Shown here: in pieces, positions 9,142 through 18,818 of the stretch
Layout of the letters: every line of letters begins with the position of its first letter
Numbering within the stretch: position 1 is the first letter of the stretch
Origin: Salinicola halophyticus
Lineage (GTDB): Bacteria > Pseudomonadota > Gammaproteobacteria > Pseudomonadales > Halomonadaceae
Reading direction: 5' to 3'
DNA length: 64,000 nt
Assembly: GCF_003206695.1 (NCBI RefSeq)
Contig: NZ_PZJN01000006.1
Span: 504,850 to 568,849 of the forward strand
Position numbers and translations under genes: made by a program
The notes under the pieces: generated by a model
What the model saw: the letters and a program-made list of their open reading frames with translations, nothing else
The model's database searches: none
What the model was told of the DNA's origin: nothing

Positions 9142-10059
9142 ATGGCCGATCACGAAGGTTTCGACACTCCCCCGACGTCAGTTGCCGCCTTGCAGGCGAT
9201 GGCAATCGCCGCAAGGCGGGGAGAGGCACAGGCACCCAGGCTGACCCCCGGTGGGCTCAAGCTACTGGAGCAATTGCTGGCCGCACCGGAGCTGGCGGCG
9301 ACGCTCAGCATCTCGGCGCTGGCGGATGAGCATGGCGTCAATGCTTCCAGCCTGACACGCCTGGCGCACGCCCTGGGGCTGGCCGGGTTCAAGACGTTTC
9401 AGGCGCTGTTTCGTGCCGATGCCACCAGTGGGGCGTTCTACTCGACCCGCGCCGAACGCCTGCTCGACTTGGGCCAGATTCCCAAGGATGGCCAGCATCC
9501 GATCCAGCAGCAGGCGCTTTGGCAGGAGGAAATGGGCAACCTCTCGCGAACTGCCGAAGGGCTCGACGAGGCAATGCTCGCGGGTGCCGCCCGCGCCCTG
9601 ATCGAGGCACGCCGAGTTCACGTGGTCGGCCAGCGTGCCTGCTTCGCGGGGGCGCACTATCTCTCCTACTACTTGAGCTATCTGCGCAGCGACGTGCGGT
9701 TGATCGATTCGGTGGGTGGTATCAATCTCGAGGCCGCGCGCGAGCTGGGGCCGGGTGATCTGGTGGTGGGCGTCAGCTATCGGCCGGAAACCCGAGTCAG
9801 TGTCGATTACTGCCAGCAGGCACTCGAACAGGGCGCGCAGCTGCTCGCATTGACCAATCATCCCGCCGCTCGTCTCGCCACCATGACCGAGATGACGCTG
9901 CTGGCGTCCGCCGAAGGCCCGTTCTTCTTCAATCCCATGAGCAGCCTGTTCGTGGTGATCGAAATGCTGTTGTCCCACATGGCCCACGACATGGGCGGCG
10001 ACGCCGTCTCGTCGATCCGTCGCCGTGAAGCCTTGATCGCTCGTTGGCAGATCGAATGA
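9142..10059 (+). CDS. RpiR-family transcriptional regulator (HTH + SIS)
   Basis: A 305-aa regulator with an N-terminal HTH_6 (residues about 30-105, core LADEHGVNASSLTRLAHALG) and a C-terminal SIS sugar-isomerase-like domain (residues about 145-285, with RRVHVVGQRACFAGAHYLSY and GDLVVGVSYRPETR). RpiR proteins bind phosphosugars or amino-acid-derived ligands. AGGGATAGGTC precedes the start. It is 58 bp upstream of a co-directional aminotransferase, which is its likely target or operon partner. Confidence 0.87.
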   Translation: MADHEGFDTPPTSVAALQAMAIAARRGEAQAPRLTPGGLKLLEQLLAAPELAATLSISALADEHGVNASSLTRLAHALGLAGFKTFQALFRADATSGAFYSTRAERLLDLGQIPKDGQHPIQQQALWQEEMGNLSRTAEGLDEAMLAGAARALIEARRVHVVGQRACFAGAHYLSYYLSYLRSDVRLIDSVGGINLEAARELGPGDLVVGVSYRPETRVSVDYCQQALEQGAQLLALTNHPAARLATMTEMTLLASAEGPFFFNPMSSLFVVIEMLLSHMAHDMGGDAVSSIRRREALIARWQIE

Positions 10060-10117
10060 CCGAGCTGCCTTGATACGCCGACCACAATACGCCCACTACA
10101 CCAGGAATCCCGCTGAC

Positions 10118-11413
10118 ATGACCGCTCGCTTGGGGCTCGCCACCGCCCTGTTGAATCACGCCTACGCCGACGACATCAACGCCACGCCGGCTTCCGATAC
10201 CCTGTTGATCAACGAACAGTCGAGATGGCTGGAATCTCGCGGTGAGCGAGTCATCAAGTTCGGCTTCGGCCAGTCGCCGTTTCCGGTCTACGGCCCGGCG
10301 GTCGAGGCGCTCGCCGCTCATGCCGATCACAAAGCCTATCTACCCGTACAGGGCTTGCCCGCGTTGCGGGAGCGAGTCGCCACTTTCCATAGTGAAATGG
10401 ACGGCATTGCATGGAATGCCTCGCGGGTATTGATCGGCCCCGGTAGCAAGCTGCTGCTGTTCGCCCTGATCAAGGCGCTGCCGGCGGCAGAAATTCTGAT
10501 TCCTGCACCGGCCTGGGTCTCCTATGCACCTCAGGCGCGTCTGGCAGGACAGACGCCGATCAAGCTGGCGGCGGACTTCGACACACGCTGGCAGATCACG
10601 CCGGAGCAGTTGGAGGCGCACTGCCTTGAAGGCGGCGATAGCACGCGGCTGTTGATACTCAATGCGCCCGGCAATCCCACTGGTTTATCGCCCGATGCCG
10701 AGACGCAGCGGGCGCTGGCAGAGGTGGCGCGGCGTCACGGCGTGATCGTGCTGGCCGACGAGATCTACGGCCCGTTGGACCATAGTGGTGCCCACCGCGC
10801 CTTCGCGCGCGACTACCCCGAGGGCACGGTGACGACCAGCGGGCTGTCGAAATGGTGCGGCGCCGGCGGGTGGCGGCTGGGGGTGATGCACGCGCCCGAG
10901 GCGCTGGGAGACGAGATCTTCGCGCGGCTGCTGGGGATCGCCTCGGAGACCTGGTCGAGCGTAACCAGCCCCGTTCAGGAAGCGGCTTGCGTGGCCTATC
11001 GGGTCACGCCCAAGTTGACCGAATATCTCGATCGCCAGCGGGCATGGCTTAGCCTGATTGGTCACTGGTGTGCGACCCAGCTGCAGTCGGCGGATATCCG
11101 CGTGCACCTTCCCGACGGGGGCTTCTATCTGTTCCCCGATTTCGACGCGTATCGAGAGACGCTAGCTCGGCGCGGTATCACCACCAGCGCCGAGCTGACC
11201 GCGCGGTTGCTGGCGGAAACCGGCGTGGCATTGCTACCGGGTAGCGCGTTCGGGTGTGATCCGGCTCAGCTCACGGCTCGTCTGGCCTATGTCGATTTCG
11301 ATGGCCAGGCGCTGTTGCCGCATCCGCCGCAGCGTCACGAGCAGCCGATGGCGCTACCGGCGCTGGAGCGAGTGCGTCTCGGCATACGATCGATCATCGA
11401 CTGGCTGGGCTAA
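10118..11413 (+). CDS. PLP-dependent class I/II aminotransferase
   Basis: A 431-aa fold-type I aminotransferase. The internal-aldimine lysine is in TSGLSKWCGAGGWRLG, the PLP-phosphate and Asn/Asp residues are in LNAPGNPTG and VLADEIYG, and the C-terminal arginine that binds the substrate carboxylate is in ERVRLGIRSI. The start at 10118 follows AGGAATCCCG. The spacer DFDGQALLPHPPQRHEQPMA near the C-terminus resembles the insert seen in bacterial aspartate/aromatic-type enzymes. Substrate not deducible. The RpiR gene upstream suggests a regulated catabolic role. Confidence 0.85.
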   Translation: MTARLGLATALLNHAYADDINATPASDTLLINEQSRWLESRGERVIKFGFGQSPFPVYGPAVEALAAHADHKAYLPVQGLPALRERVATFHSEMDGIAWNASRVLIGPGSKLLLFALIKALPAAEILIPAPAWVSYAPQARLAGQTPIKLAADFDTRWQITPEQLEAHCLEGGDSTRLLILNAPGNPTGLSPDAETQRALAEVARRHGVIVLADEIYGPLDHSGAHRAFARDYPEGTVTTSGLSKWCGAGGWRLGVMHAPEALGDEIFARLLGIASETWSSVTSPVQEAACVAYRVTPKLTEYLDRQRAWLSLIGHWCATQLQSADIRVHLPDGGFYLFPDFDAYRETLARRGITTSAELTARLLAETGVALLPGSAFGCDPAQLTARLAYVDFDGQALLPHPPQRHEQPMALPALERVRLGIRSIIDWLG

Positions 11414-11454
11414 GTTTCAAAAGGGCTGAGCTTCAAAAGGGCTGAGCTTCAAGG
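11407..11454. repeat. 16-nt tandem array over an aminotransferase stop codon
   Basis: Three units of GGGCTGAGCTTCAAAA (unit 1 is GGGCTAAGTTTCAAAA; unit 3 ends AAGG). The stop codon TAA at 11411-11413 of the preceding gene lies inside unit 1, so the coding end is part of the array. Confidence 0.9.
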
Positions 11455-11609
11455 GGCTGGCTCGAGGCTGAATTCGTGGGCATTTTTGATTGTGCGCTTT
11501 TCTTAAGGCAACATTAAATTGCCAGGTGATACATTTTTCCGGGAACTCCCCGCGCTACGGGGTATCACAACTGGGCACACGCAAAAATCGAGAACACTTG
11601 GAGGTATTC

Positions 11610-11999
11610 ATGCAAAGGATCACTGCAATCATCGCGGCAGCTCTGATGACGACAGGTATGGCCAGTACTGCGGCTATGGCACAGGACAACGCGAACAGTG
11701 CTCCGCAGTCTCAGTCTCAGGCGGCCGCCAAGAATTTTTCTGATGAAGAGTTGCAGCAGTTCGCTGACGCTTCTCAGGAAATCGCTTCGATTTCCCAGAA
11801 TTATACCCAGAAGCTGCAGAATGCATCCGATGAGGGCGATCAGCAGGAGATTCGCCAGCAGGCCAACGACGAGATGGTCGAGGCGGTCAAGGATAGCGGT
11901 ATGGATGTGGAGAAGTTCAACTCCATCGGTCAGGCCGTTCAGCAGGATCCGCAGCTGATGCAACGCGTGAAGGGCATGGTTCAGCAGCCCCAGCAGTAA
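11610..11999 (+). CDS. exported DUF4168-like protein
   Basis: A 129-aa secreted protein with a clear signal peptide (residues 1-24, AMA cleavage before QDN) followed by a Q/N/S-rich linker and an all-helical region: FSDEELQQFADASQEIASI, KLQNASDEGDQQEIRQQAND and FNSIGQAVQQDPQLMQRVK. This matches the DUF4168 pattern of small periplasmic helical proteins. TTGGAGGT sits 5 nt before the start. It is followed by a strong intrinsic terminator shared with the convergent PRC-barrel gene. Function unknown. Confidence 0.82.
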   Translation: MQRITAIIAAALMTTGMASTAAMAQDNANSAPQSQSQAAAKNFSDEELQQFADASQEIASISQNYTQKLQNASDEGDQQEIRQQANDEMVEAVKDSGMDVEKFNSIGQAVQQDPQLMQRVKGMVQQPQQ

Positions 12000-12063
12000 A
12001 CGCGCCATGATGGCGGCCCTGGACGTTTGATCATGTAATTCTCAGTGCCCGGGCCGCCCAAAC

Positions 12064-12097
12064 AAAAACCGCCGACATCGAGTCGGCGGTTTTTTTA
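12064..12097. terminator. bidirectional intrinsic terminator
   Basis: ACCGCCGA / TCGGCGGT stem (8 bp, 12068-12075 and 12083-12090), flanked by AAAAA on the left and seven T on the right. It serves the plus-strand DUF4168 gene and, through the A run, the convergent minus-strand gene. Confidence 0.9.
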
Positions 12098-12123
12098 TGC
12101 CACTACTTCAATGTACTACGTGA

Positions 12124-12666
12124 TCAGTTGTTATCGATCGCGTCGCTGGCATCGTCCAGAAGGTTGGACGTGGCAGATTTGGTGTCGTGCCAAGCGCTGG
12201 ATGCACCCTGCTTGGTGTTTTCCCATGCGTCGGCAGCCTGCTTCCTGGCCTGATTCCACCAGTCATTGTCGTACTCGGGCTGCTGCTTCAGCTCGTCCTT
12301 GTCCATGTCGACCACGACACGATATTCGATATCGTCGAGGTCGTCGTTATGCTGGGTTTCGACCGTGAAGTCACCTTTCTTGACCACGAAATCCTTGTCG
12401 CCCATGTCGAGGACGCCACCGGCTTCGACGACCAGCGCCTGCACGCTCATGTCTTCGCCGAGCAGGATGTCTTCGACATCACCGACATCGTCGTCTTTCT
12501 GACCGGAGAGATAGACATCTGCATCCATCAGTTCATCGGCGGAGTAGAGACCTTGGCGGCTCTGCGAATCCTGATCGTCCTGAGCCATAGCGGCCTGGGA
12601 CATCATTACGCTGCTGGCTGCCAGCGTGACCACGCCGAGTGTCTGCTTCCATGACAGGTTTTGCAT
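12124..12666 (-). CDS. exported PRC-barrel domain protein
   Basis: A 180-aa secreted protein. Signal peptide residues 1-29 (cleavage near AMA-QDD), then a PRC-barrel (residues about 40-120: LMDADVYLSGQKDDDVGDVE, ILLGEDMSVQALVVEAGGVL). The C-terminus has a W-rich helical tail, WWNQARKQAADAWENTKQ followed by SSAWHDTKSATSNLLDDA. The protein is very acidic, as is common for periplasmic proteins of halophiles. The AGGAGAT sequence 5 nt upstream supports the start. Stress or envelope roles are often proposed for such proteins; none is demonstrable here. Confidence 0.85.
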   Translation of the reverse strand: MQNLSWKQTLGVVTLAASSVMMSQAAMAQDDQDSQSRQGLYSADELMDADVYLSGQKDDDVGDVEDILLGEDMSVQALVVEAGGVLDMGDKDFVVKKGDFTVETQHNDDLDDIEYRVVVDMDKDELKQQPEYDNDWWNQARKQAADAWENTKQGASSAWHDTKSATSNLLDDASDAIDNN

Positions 12667-12786
12667 CGAAATCTCCTTGCCTTGCGGCTTTTGCGTACAA
12701 CTCTCTGTAATCTCATGAATTTCTAAAGATTACACATTTGTAATGTAGTTGTTCGCTCGGCTTTTGCAAGCGGCCATGACGAGCCG

Positions 12787-13662
12787 CTACAGCATGAAGG
12801 CCAGTTCCAGCGGCAGGTAGATGAAGGCCAGTAATGTCGAGCAAAAGACCAAGCTCGCGACATATTCGGGTTCGCGGCGGGAGCGTTGGGCGAAGAGATA
12901 GTTGTAGACGGCGACCGGCATGCTCATCTGAAGTGCCACTGCGCTGGCCGCCACTGGCGGCAACCCCAGCCAGTAAGCGATGCCGAAGGAGAGGCCCAGG
13001 GCGATGGGCACGCGACACAGCGTGAACAGGAAGCCGGAAGAGAGATTGCGCGCCTGCATGCTCGCCAGCGATACGCCGAGCGTGATCAGCATCAGCGGAA
13101 TCGTCAGGCCGGACAGCAGATGCACGGTGTTGCCGAGCCACATCGGCAGGTGAATGCCGGACAGCAGCAGCGTCAACGCGATGGCGATACTGTACAGCGT
13201 GGGATTGCGTACCAGCGCCTTCCAGGGATTGCCGCGCGTGGCCATCATCATGCCGACGGTGAATTGAATCAGGGCGTTGGCGACCCAGGCCGTCATGGCG
13301 TAGGTGAAGCCGATATGGCCAAACGCGTAGAGCGACACGGGAAGCCCCATGTTGCCGGCGTTGGGATACATCATCGGCGAGATGATGACTTGCCAGGGCT
13401 TGCCTAGCAGTCTGGCAACGCCGAAGCTCGCCAGCGCCATGCCGGCGAGCACCAGAAACGTGGTGGCGAGCGTGCGTCCGAAGATATCGGGGTCGACCTC
13501 GGCGTTGGCCAGAGAAGCCAGCACCAGCGCCGGGGTACCGATGTTGAACACCAGTTTGGTGACGAATTCGGTGGGGTAGCTGAATCCTAGTCGGATCCAC
13601 CCGAATCCGATGCTTGCCCCGACCAGCACTGGAGCCATGACCGCGAACAGTTGAGCAAGCAT
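12787..13662 (-). CDS. AEC-family (auxin efflux carrier-type) permease
   Basis: A 291-aa inner-membrane protein with about ten hydrophobic helices in two halves. NAGNMGLPVSLYAFG in the first half and AVALQMSMPVAVYNYLFAQ in the second are the family's signature crossover regions. Members export or import small carboxylates such as malate or malonate. It stands alone, 121 bp downstream (in its own direction) of nothing obviously related, and is slightly shorter than the usual 300-320 aa. Substrate unknown. Confidence 0.87.
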   Translation of the reverse strand: MLAQLFAVMAPVLVGASIGFGWIRLGFSYPTEFVTKLVFNIGTPALVLASLANAEVDPDIFGRTLATTFLVLAGMALASFGVARLLGKPWQVIISPMMYPNAGNMGLPVSLYAFGHIGFTYAMTAWVANALIQFTVGMMMATRGNPWKALVRNPTLYSIAIALTLLLSGIHLPMWLGNTVHLLSGLTIPLMLITLGVSLASMQARNLSSGFLFTLCRVPIALGLSFGIAYWLGLPPVAASAVALQMSMPVAVYNYLFAQRSRREPEYVASLVFCSTLLAFIYLPLELAFML

Positions 13663-13760
13663 TGCGAGTCCTTGAACCCAAGGGCGATGGAATAGTGAGC
13701 GGCAACCGCGGGAAGCGGTATTGTCGTCAATCCATCAACCGGCTGGCAATGCTCGATTAT

Positions 13761-13786
13761 CGATCCGTTCGATCCGTTCGATCCGT
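13761..13786. repeat. 9-nt tandem array
   Basis: CGATCCGTT repeated, with the third copy missing its last T. It lies 14 bp beyond the stop codon of the oxidoreductase gene that ends at 13800 on the minus strand. Confidence 0.85.
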
Positions 13787-13799
13787 CAGCGTCCGGCCA

Positions 13800-14819
13800 T
13801 CAGGTCATCTCGACCACGATTCGACCATGGTGGTTGGCGCAGGTCTCCAGATAGCGATGCGCCTCGGCGATCTCTTCGAACGGGAAACGGTAGTCGATCT
13901 GGGGCTTGAGTTCTCCGGCGCGTGTCATCCGCCCGACGTCGGCGACGGCGCGATCCAGCGCCTCGCGATTCTGGGGTATTCCCAGTTCGGGCTTGCCACT
14001 GAAGTTGGAGAGACAATGGACATGGAACTGGATGTTCTTGCGAAACGCCGCCTGAGCCGGGAAAGTGGTCTGGTTGCCACCCATCAGCCCGTAGAGGATC
14101 AGCCGGCCGCGAGTGGCCAGCACGTCGCCAAGCAGATTCATCTGCGGACCGCCAAGGGCATCGAGCACGACATCGACGCCATGATGATCGGTCAGCTTGC
14201 CGATCCGGGAGACCAGATCCTGACTTTCGGTATGAATGACGGCGGCGGCACCCAGCGACTTCAAATAGTCGACTGCCGACTCGTGGGGCGTCGCCGCGAT
14301 GACACGGGCGCCCAGTGCCCGAGCGATCTGCACGGCGTACGGACCGCCGATATGGCAGGCACCCGTGATCAGGACCGTTTCGCCGGGGCGGAGATCGGCG
14401 ACCTCGCGAAATCCGAGCCAGCTGATCAATGACGAGACATAATGGACGCTGGCTTCGGCGGGCGTCAGGCAGGTCGGATAGGCGATGAGCGCCTCGACCG
14501 GCAGCAGAACGCGCTCGGCATGCGCGCCGTAGTGATTGGGGTCGAACGCCGGAATCGAGGCAACCCGGTCGCCCGGTGAAAAGGCGGTCACTCCCGGGCC
14601 AACGGCGATCACTGTGCCGGCCATTTCAGTTCCCGAAGCGGCCGGCAGTCTGGCTTCGGTCGGGGCCATGTTGCGGCGCCACATGATGTCGTACCAGTTG
14701 ATACCGAGCGCCTCTGCCGCAACCAGTACTTCTCCGGCGGCGGGTTGCGGATTGTCGCGCTCAATGATCTCCAGTACGTCGGCATCGCCGAATCGCTGAA
14801 ATTGTATCGTACGTGACAT
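13800..14819 (-). CDS. MDR-family zinc-independent quinone oxidoreductase
   Basis: A 339-aa medium-chain dehydrogenase/reductase. The GroES-like N-terminal domain (GEVLVAAEALGINWYDIMWR) is followed by a nucleotide-binding domain with VLITGACHIGGPYAVQIA and DVVLDALGGPQM. The structural-zinc cysteines of alcohol dehydrogenases are absent, which fits the NADPH:quinone reductase branch. The start at 14819 gives the usual N-terminus. A LysR gene is divergent 182 bp away and probably controls it, perhaps in response to an electrophile or quinone. Confidence 0.87.
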   Translation of the reverse strand: MSRTIQFQRFGDADVLEIIERDNPQPAAGEVLVAAEALGINWYDIMWRRNMAPTEARLPAASGTEMAGTVIAVGPGVTAFSPGDRVASIPAFDPNHYGAHAERVLLPVEALIAYPTCLTPAEASVHYVSSLISWLGFREVADLRPGETVLITGACHIGGPYAVQIARALGARVIAATPHESAVDYLKSLGAAAVIHTESQDLVSRIGKLTDHHGVDVVLDALGGPQMNLLGDVLATRGRLILYGLMGGNQTTFPAQAAFRKNIQFHVHCLSNFSGKPELGIPQNREALDRAVADVGRMTRAGELKPQIDYRFPFEEIAEAHRYLETCANHHGRIVVEMT

Positions 14820-15001
14820 TGTGCACCTCAATGTATCCAGGTCTTGCCATCGACTCTATCGACGATGGCCGGTAAACACTATGCTCGGGGATCGATAGTG
14901 GTTATAACCCTGATCGATACGACGACTGAAAGCACAAGTGCGGTCGCCAGATTCAGGAAGGGGCGAGTGGAAGGTTGCAACTCGCCGAAGGGAGGGCGTG
15001 C

Positions 15002-15913
15002 ATGAATCGCAGTGACCTGCGTGGAGTGGATTTCAAACTGCTGGTCGTGTTCGAGACACTGATGCAGGAACGCAGCGTGTCGCGTGCCGCGGAGAGGCTA
15101 TTCATCGGTCAGCCGGCGACCAGCGCGGCATTGGCGCGACTCAGGGACGTCTTCGGCGATCCACTGCTGGTGCGTACCGGGCGCCAGATGGTTCCCACCG
15201 CGCGCGCGCAGCAGATCTACGAACAGCTGCAACCCGCACTCGATGCCATCTCCAACGTGCTCAGCCGGACCAGCGACTTCGACCCGGCGACCAGCGAAGC
15301 CGTGTTTCGGGTCGGGCTCACCGACGACATCGAGTTTGCCTTGCTGCCGGCGCTGCTCAAGCGGCTGCGAACAGAAGCGCCGGGTATCGTGCTGGTCGTG
15401 CGACGCGCCGATTTCCACTTGATGCCGCAGTTGCTCAATACCGGCGAAGTCACCGTGGCCGCCGGCTACGCGCGGGAGCTGCCGGCCAACGCCAAGCAGA
15501 AGATCCTGCGTCACAGTCGCGGCATGATATTGCGGGCGGACAGTCGCCCCGGGGCATTGACGCTGGACGAGTACTGCGAGCGGCCGCATGCGCTGGTGTC
15601 CTTTGACGGCAACCTCGACGGCTACGTCGATGAACTGCTGGCCGAGCAAGGCCGCAAGCGGCGGATCGTGCTTGCCGTCCCGCAGTTCAACAGTCTCGCC
15701 TCGCTGCTGCGGGATACCGACATGGTTGCCACCGTGCCGGACTATGCCGCCGACGTTCTGGCTTCCCAGGGCGGGCTACGGGTAGACGAGATGCCGCTGG
15801 AGCGGGCGCCGTCGCCGCTGAGCATGGTGTGGCAGAGCGTCTACGACAACGATCCCGCCGAGCGCTGGCTGCGCTCGCGAATCCAGATGATGTTTGCCGA
15901 TAGCGACGAGTGA
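15002..15913 (+). CDS. LysR-family regulator (NodD/SyrM-like)
   Basis: A 303-aa LysR protein. HTH at residues 8-66 (DFKLLVVFETLMQERSVSRA then LFIGQPATSAALARLRDVFG, DPLLVRTGRQMVPT), a pattern of the NodD/PcaQ-like branch that begins with LRGVDFKLL. The effector domain covers residues 95-295. GGGAGG lies 6 nt upstream of the start. Divergent from the quinone oxidoreductase, which is the most likely target. Confidence 0.88.
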   Translation: MNRSDLRGVDFKLLVVFETLMQERSVSRAAERLFIGQPATSAALARLRDVFGDPLLVRTGRQMVPTARAQQIYEQLQPALDAISNVLSRTSDFDPATSEAVFRVGLTDDIEFALLPALLKRLRTEAPGIVLVVRRADFHLMPQLLNTGEVTVAAGYARELPANAKQKILRHSRGMILRADSRPGALTLDEYCERPHALVSFDGNLDGYVDELLAEQGRKRRIVLAVPQFNSLASLLRDTDMVATVPDYAADVLASQGGLRVDEMPLERAPSPLSMVWQSVYDNDPAERWLRSRIQMMFADSDE

Positions 15914-15995
15914 GTGGCCGGGGATAATCAGAAACGGCATTCAGCCGCGGCTCTTGACCGGTAGACGGGCTCCCGCGTGACTTGACTTCGTCAGT

Positions 15996-16014
15996 GAAGA
16001 TCAGAATCATTCGC
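15996..16014. promoter_or_regulatory. weak candidate Fur box upstream of the YojI-like exporter
   Basis: GAAGATCAGAATCATTCGC matches the classic 19-bp Fur box at 13 positions, including an intact AATCATT core. It lies about 150 bp upstream of the exporter start in an otherwise empty 249-bp gap. Similarity alone; needs a motif scan. Confidence 0.3.
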
Positions 16015-16162
16015 GCCTGCGGTCGGCCGTCGATCACTCGGCACTGCCCCTCATGCTCGATGCTTGGCACGCACTTCTGACCTCTCCGCCGCCACGACAG
16101 ATCGCGTCAGGAGAGGCTTGGCGCCGCCACCAGCGAGCCCAATCGCCGGCTACGGAATCCGA

Positions 16163-17824
16163 ATGGAACTACTGCGCGTCGTCTTTCGTCATTATCGCTG
16201 GCCGTTCATCGGCGTCATGCTGCTCAGTCTGTTGAGCGCGGCGCTGGGGATCGGCGTCATCGCCTTCATCAATCACTACCTGATTGTGACCGACGGCTCC
16301 GCGATGGCCGCACTGGTGCCGTTCATCGCATTGGTCGCGCTGCTGCTGGCTGTGACGCTGGGCTCTCAGCTGGCGCTGACGACTCTGGGCCATCACTTCG
16401 TCTATCAACTGCGCGGTCGGTTGATCAAGCGCATTCTCGACACCGATATCGAACGTCTCGAGCAGCTCGGCAGCGCGCATCTGCTGTCGTGTCTTTCCAG
16501 TGATATTCGCAACGTCACCATCGCCTTCGTGCGTCTGCCGGAACTGGTCCAGGGCGTCGTGATCACGCTGGCTTCCGTGGCTTATTTGCTCTGGCTCTCG
16601 CCACCGCTGCTGATGGTCACGGCGGTCTGGATCGCCGTGACCATGCTGATCGGCTGGTGGCTGGTGTCGAAGGTCTACCACCACATTCGCATTACCCGCG
16701 CCACCGATAGCCGGCTCTACCAGGACTACGAGACGATCCTCCACGGACGCAAGGAGCTGGCGCTCAATCGCGATCGCGCCCGGCATTTGCTGGAAGAGGT
16801 CTACGAGGCCGACGCGCGAATCTATCGCGATCACATCATCCGCGCCGACACTTACCACCTTAGCGCGGGCAACTGGACCAACATCATGATGTTGGGCGCC
16901 ATCGGCGTGGTGTTTTTCCTCGCCAACGGCCTGGGCTGGTCGAATACGGCGGTGGCGGCGACGTTCTCGCTGACACTGCTGTTTCTACGCTCGCCGCTGA
17001 TCCAGGCGGTGGGCGCGACGCCCACGCTGATCACCGCTCAGGTCTCGTTCGACAAGCTGCGGGAACTGTCACTGGCCGAATACCGCACCGATTTCGATCT
17101 GGTCGAGATCCACAGCGAGTGGCAGTCGCTGGAAATGCGCGACATCACCTATCGCTATCCGGCCAAAGCGGGGCGCGAAGGATTTTCGGTTGGGCCGCTC
17201 AACCTGCGCCTCGAGCGCGGCGAGCAGGTCTACCTGATCGGCGGTAACGGCAGCGGCAAGTCGACCCTGGCCAAGCTTCTGACCGGACTCTATCGACCCC
17301 ACGCGGGCGAGATCCGCATCGACGACGAGATCGTCGGCGAGTCGGACTGGCACCGTTACCGTCAACGGTTCTCGGCGGTCTATACCGATTTTCATCAGTT
17401 CGATCGGCTGATGGGCCCACGCGGTGGCGCGGCCGATCCCGCGCTGCTGGACAACTGGCTGCAGACGCTGGAACTGGCCAGAAAGCTGCAGCTCGACGAG
17501 GGCAAGGTGCTCGATACCGAGCTTTCCCAGGGCCAGCGCAAGCGTCTGGCACTGCTGATGGCACTGGTCGAGCAGCGTCAGATTCTGCTGCTGGACGAGT
17601 GGGCCGCGGATCAGGACCCGCAGTTCCGTCGCGCTTTCTATCGCGAGCTGATGCCGCGCTTTCGCGAGCTCGGCATCACGGTCTTCGCGATCAGCCATGA
17701 CGACCACTATTTCGCCCACGCCGATAGGCTTCTGGAAATGCGAGACGGCCAGCTGCGCGAACTGACCGGCGACGAGCGGGCGCTGGCCAGCCGGGATGCG
17801 GTGGCCCGAATCGATACGCCCTGA
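16163..17824 (+). CDS. yojI: YojI-type ABC exporter (fused permease-ATPase)
   Basis: A 553-aa half-transporter of the cyclic-peptide/siderophore exporter class. Six membrane helices occupy residues 1-300, followed by an ATPase with Walker [10 protein letters not shown], signature LSQGQRKR (a SyrD/YojI-type variant) and Walker [14 protein letters not shown]. Several blocks match E. coli YojI nearly word for word, for example [31 protein letters not shown] and [19 protein letters not shown]. YojI works with TolC to export microcin J25. ATG 16163 gives the family N-terminus MELLRVVF. The weak Fur-like site upstream raises a siderophore-export role. Confidence 0.92.
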   Translation: MELLRVVFRHYRWPFIGVMLLSLLSAALGIGVIAFINHYLIVTDGSAMAALVPFIALVALLLAVTLGSQLALTTLGHHFVYQLRGRLIKRILDTDIERLEQLGSAHLLSCLSSDIRNVTIAFVRLPELVQGVVITLASVAYLLWLSPPLLMVTAVWIAVTMLIGWWLVSKVYHHIRITRATDSRLYQDYETILHGRKELALNRDRARHLLEEVYEADARIYRDHIIRADTYHLSAGNWTNIMMLGAIGVVFFLANGLGWSNTAVAATFSLTLLFLRSPLIQAVGATPTLITAQVSFDKLRELSLAEYRTDFDLVEIHSEWQSLEMRDITYRYPAKAGREGFSVGPLNLRLERGEQVYLIGGNGSGKSTLAKLLTGLYRPHAGEIRIDDEIVGESDWHRYRQRFSAVYTDFHQFDRLMGPRGGAADPALLDNWLQTLELARKLQLDEGKVLDTELSQGQRKRLALLMALVEQRQILLLDEWAADQDPQFRRAFYRELMPRFRELGITVFAISHDDHYFAHADRLLEMRDGQLRELTGDERALASRDAVARIDTP

Positions 17825-17843
17825 AGGAGAGCGAAGCGACTGG

Positions 17844-18773
17844 CTAGTCGTCACTGGCCGGTGGCGGCCTGTGGGATGCGAGCCTGCCTGGCGGTAGCGC
17901 CTTGCCCTTACGCTGGCCCACGCTGCTCTCCTGAGCCAGACGCTGACCGCCATGGCGGGCCTTGGCTTCCATGGAGGGAATTAGATCCCCTTCGCTGAGA
18001 TGACGCCAGAAGCGCTGCGGCATGTGTTGAGTCATCACCTTGTGGTTGAGCCGAGCCGGATTGAAGGTGCTGACGAAATAGGTTCGCCAGAGCGCATGGT
18101 CCTCATCGGCATTGGCGCGCTCGGCGGCTGTCCGCGCCTCGGTCGTCCAGGCGGCGGGGCAGGGGAAGCGATAGTCGAGCGTCGAGCCGTTCCAGTGCAC
18201 GCCGCCTTCCGGCGTGGCAATCAACCAGGGCGAGCCGCCCATGCGGTCGGCGAAATGTTCTGCGCCCAGGTCGAGCACGTCATGCGCGGGCTCGAACCAG
18301 GCGACGTAGCGTTCACCCAGCGCGTCATCGCGCCGATGGAATCGCAGAAAGGCATGCATGTGATGGGCTTCCCGCTTCACCGCATGCCAGCGCTGATGCA
18401 GAACGCGGCCGTCCGCGTCGGCGGGGTGAGTCGCCGCCGCATCGCCCTGGACCCATCGCCAAAGAACCCGATACAGCAACGGCCAGCGTGCCTGCTCCCC
18501 CTTACCCGATCGATAGCGGGCGGCGTTGCGCAGTAGCGCCAATTGCTCGCGCCCGATTCGGATCGATGTGGAAGACGGTTCCCGAGAGGAGGGCGGTTTT
18601 ACCGATGCTGGCGGCGAGGAGAACAGGTCGTCGTGGCTGTCATCGCCGTCCCGCCAGGTCACGTTCGGGGGCGGCACGCCAGCCATCAACAGTCGACGCG
18701 CCCGTTCGCGCCACTCGTCGAAATCGCGAGCGTGAGCGATACGTGGCGCCATTGACGATGAATCAGGATTCAT
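17844..18773 (-). CDS. DUF4130 (TIGR03915-like) DNA-metabolism protein
   Basis: A 309-aa protein resembling the DUF4130 family that pairs with a radical-SAM protein and, in many species, is fused to a UdgX-type uracil-DNA glycosylase. Visible family segments: FDEWRERARRLLMAGVPP at the N-terminus, HHMHAFLRFHRR, ALWRTYFVSTFNPARLN and MPQRFWRHLSEG. The C-terminus is basic and low-complexity, and the glycosylase domain is absent. It lies 45 bp downstream of the radical-SAM gene on the same strand. A DNA-repair role is inferred from the family pairing. Confidence 0.83.
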   Translation of the reverse strand: MNPDSSSMAPRIAHARDFDEWRERARRLLMAGVPPPNVTWRDGDDSHDDLFSSPPASVKPPSSREPSSTSIRIGREQLALLRNAARYRSGKGEQARWPLLYRVLWRWVQGDAAATHPADADGRVLHQRWHAVKREAHHMHAFLRFHRRDDALGERYVAWFEPAHDVLDLGAEHFADRMGGSPWLIATPEGGVHWNGSTLDYRFPCPAAWTTEARTAAERANADEDHALWRTYFVSTFNPARLNHKVMTQHMPQRFWRHLSEGDLIPSMEAKARHGGQRLAQESSVGQRKGKALPPGRLASHRPPPASDD

Positions 18774-18818
18774 GGCAAAAGCTCCGGCTGATGGCTCGCG
18801 CGCTTGCGGTGCACGGAT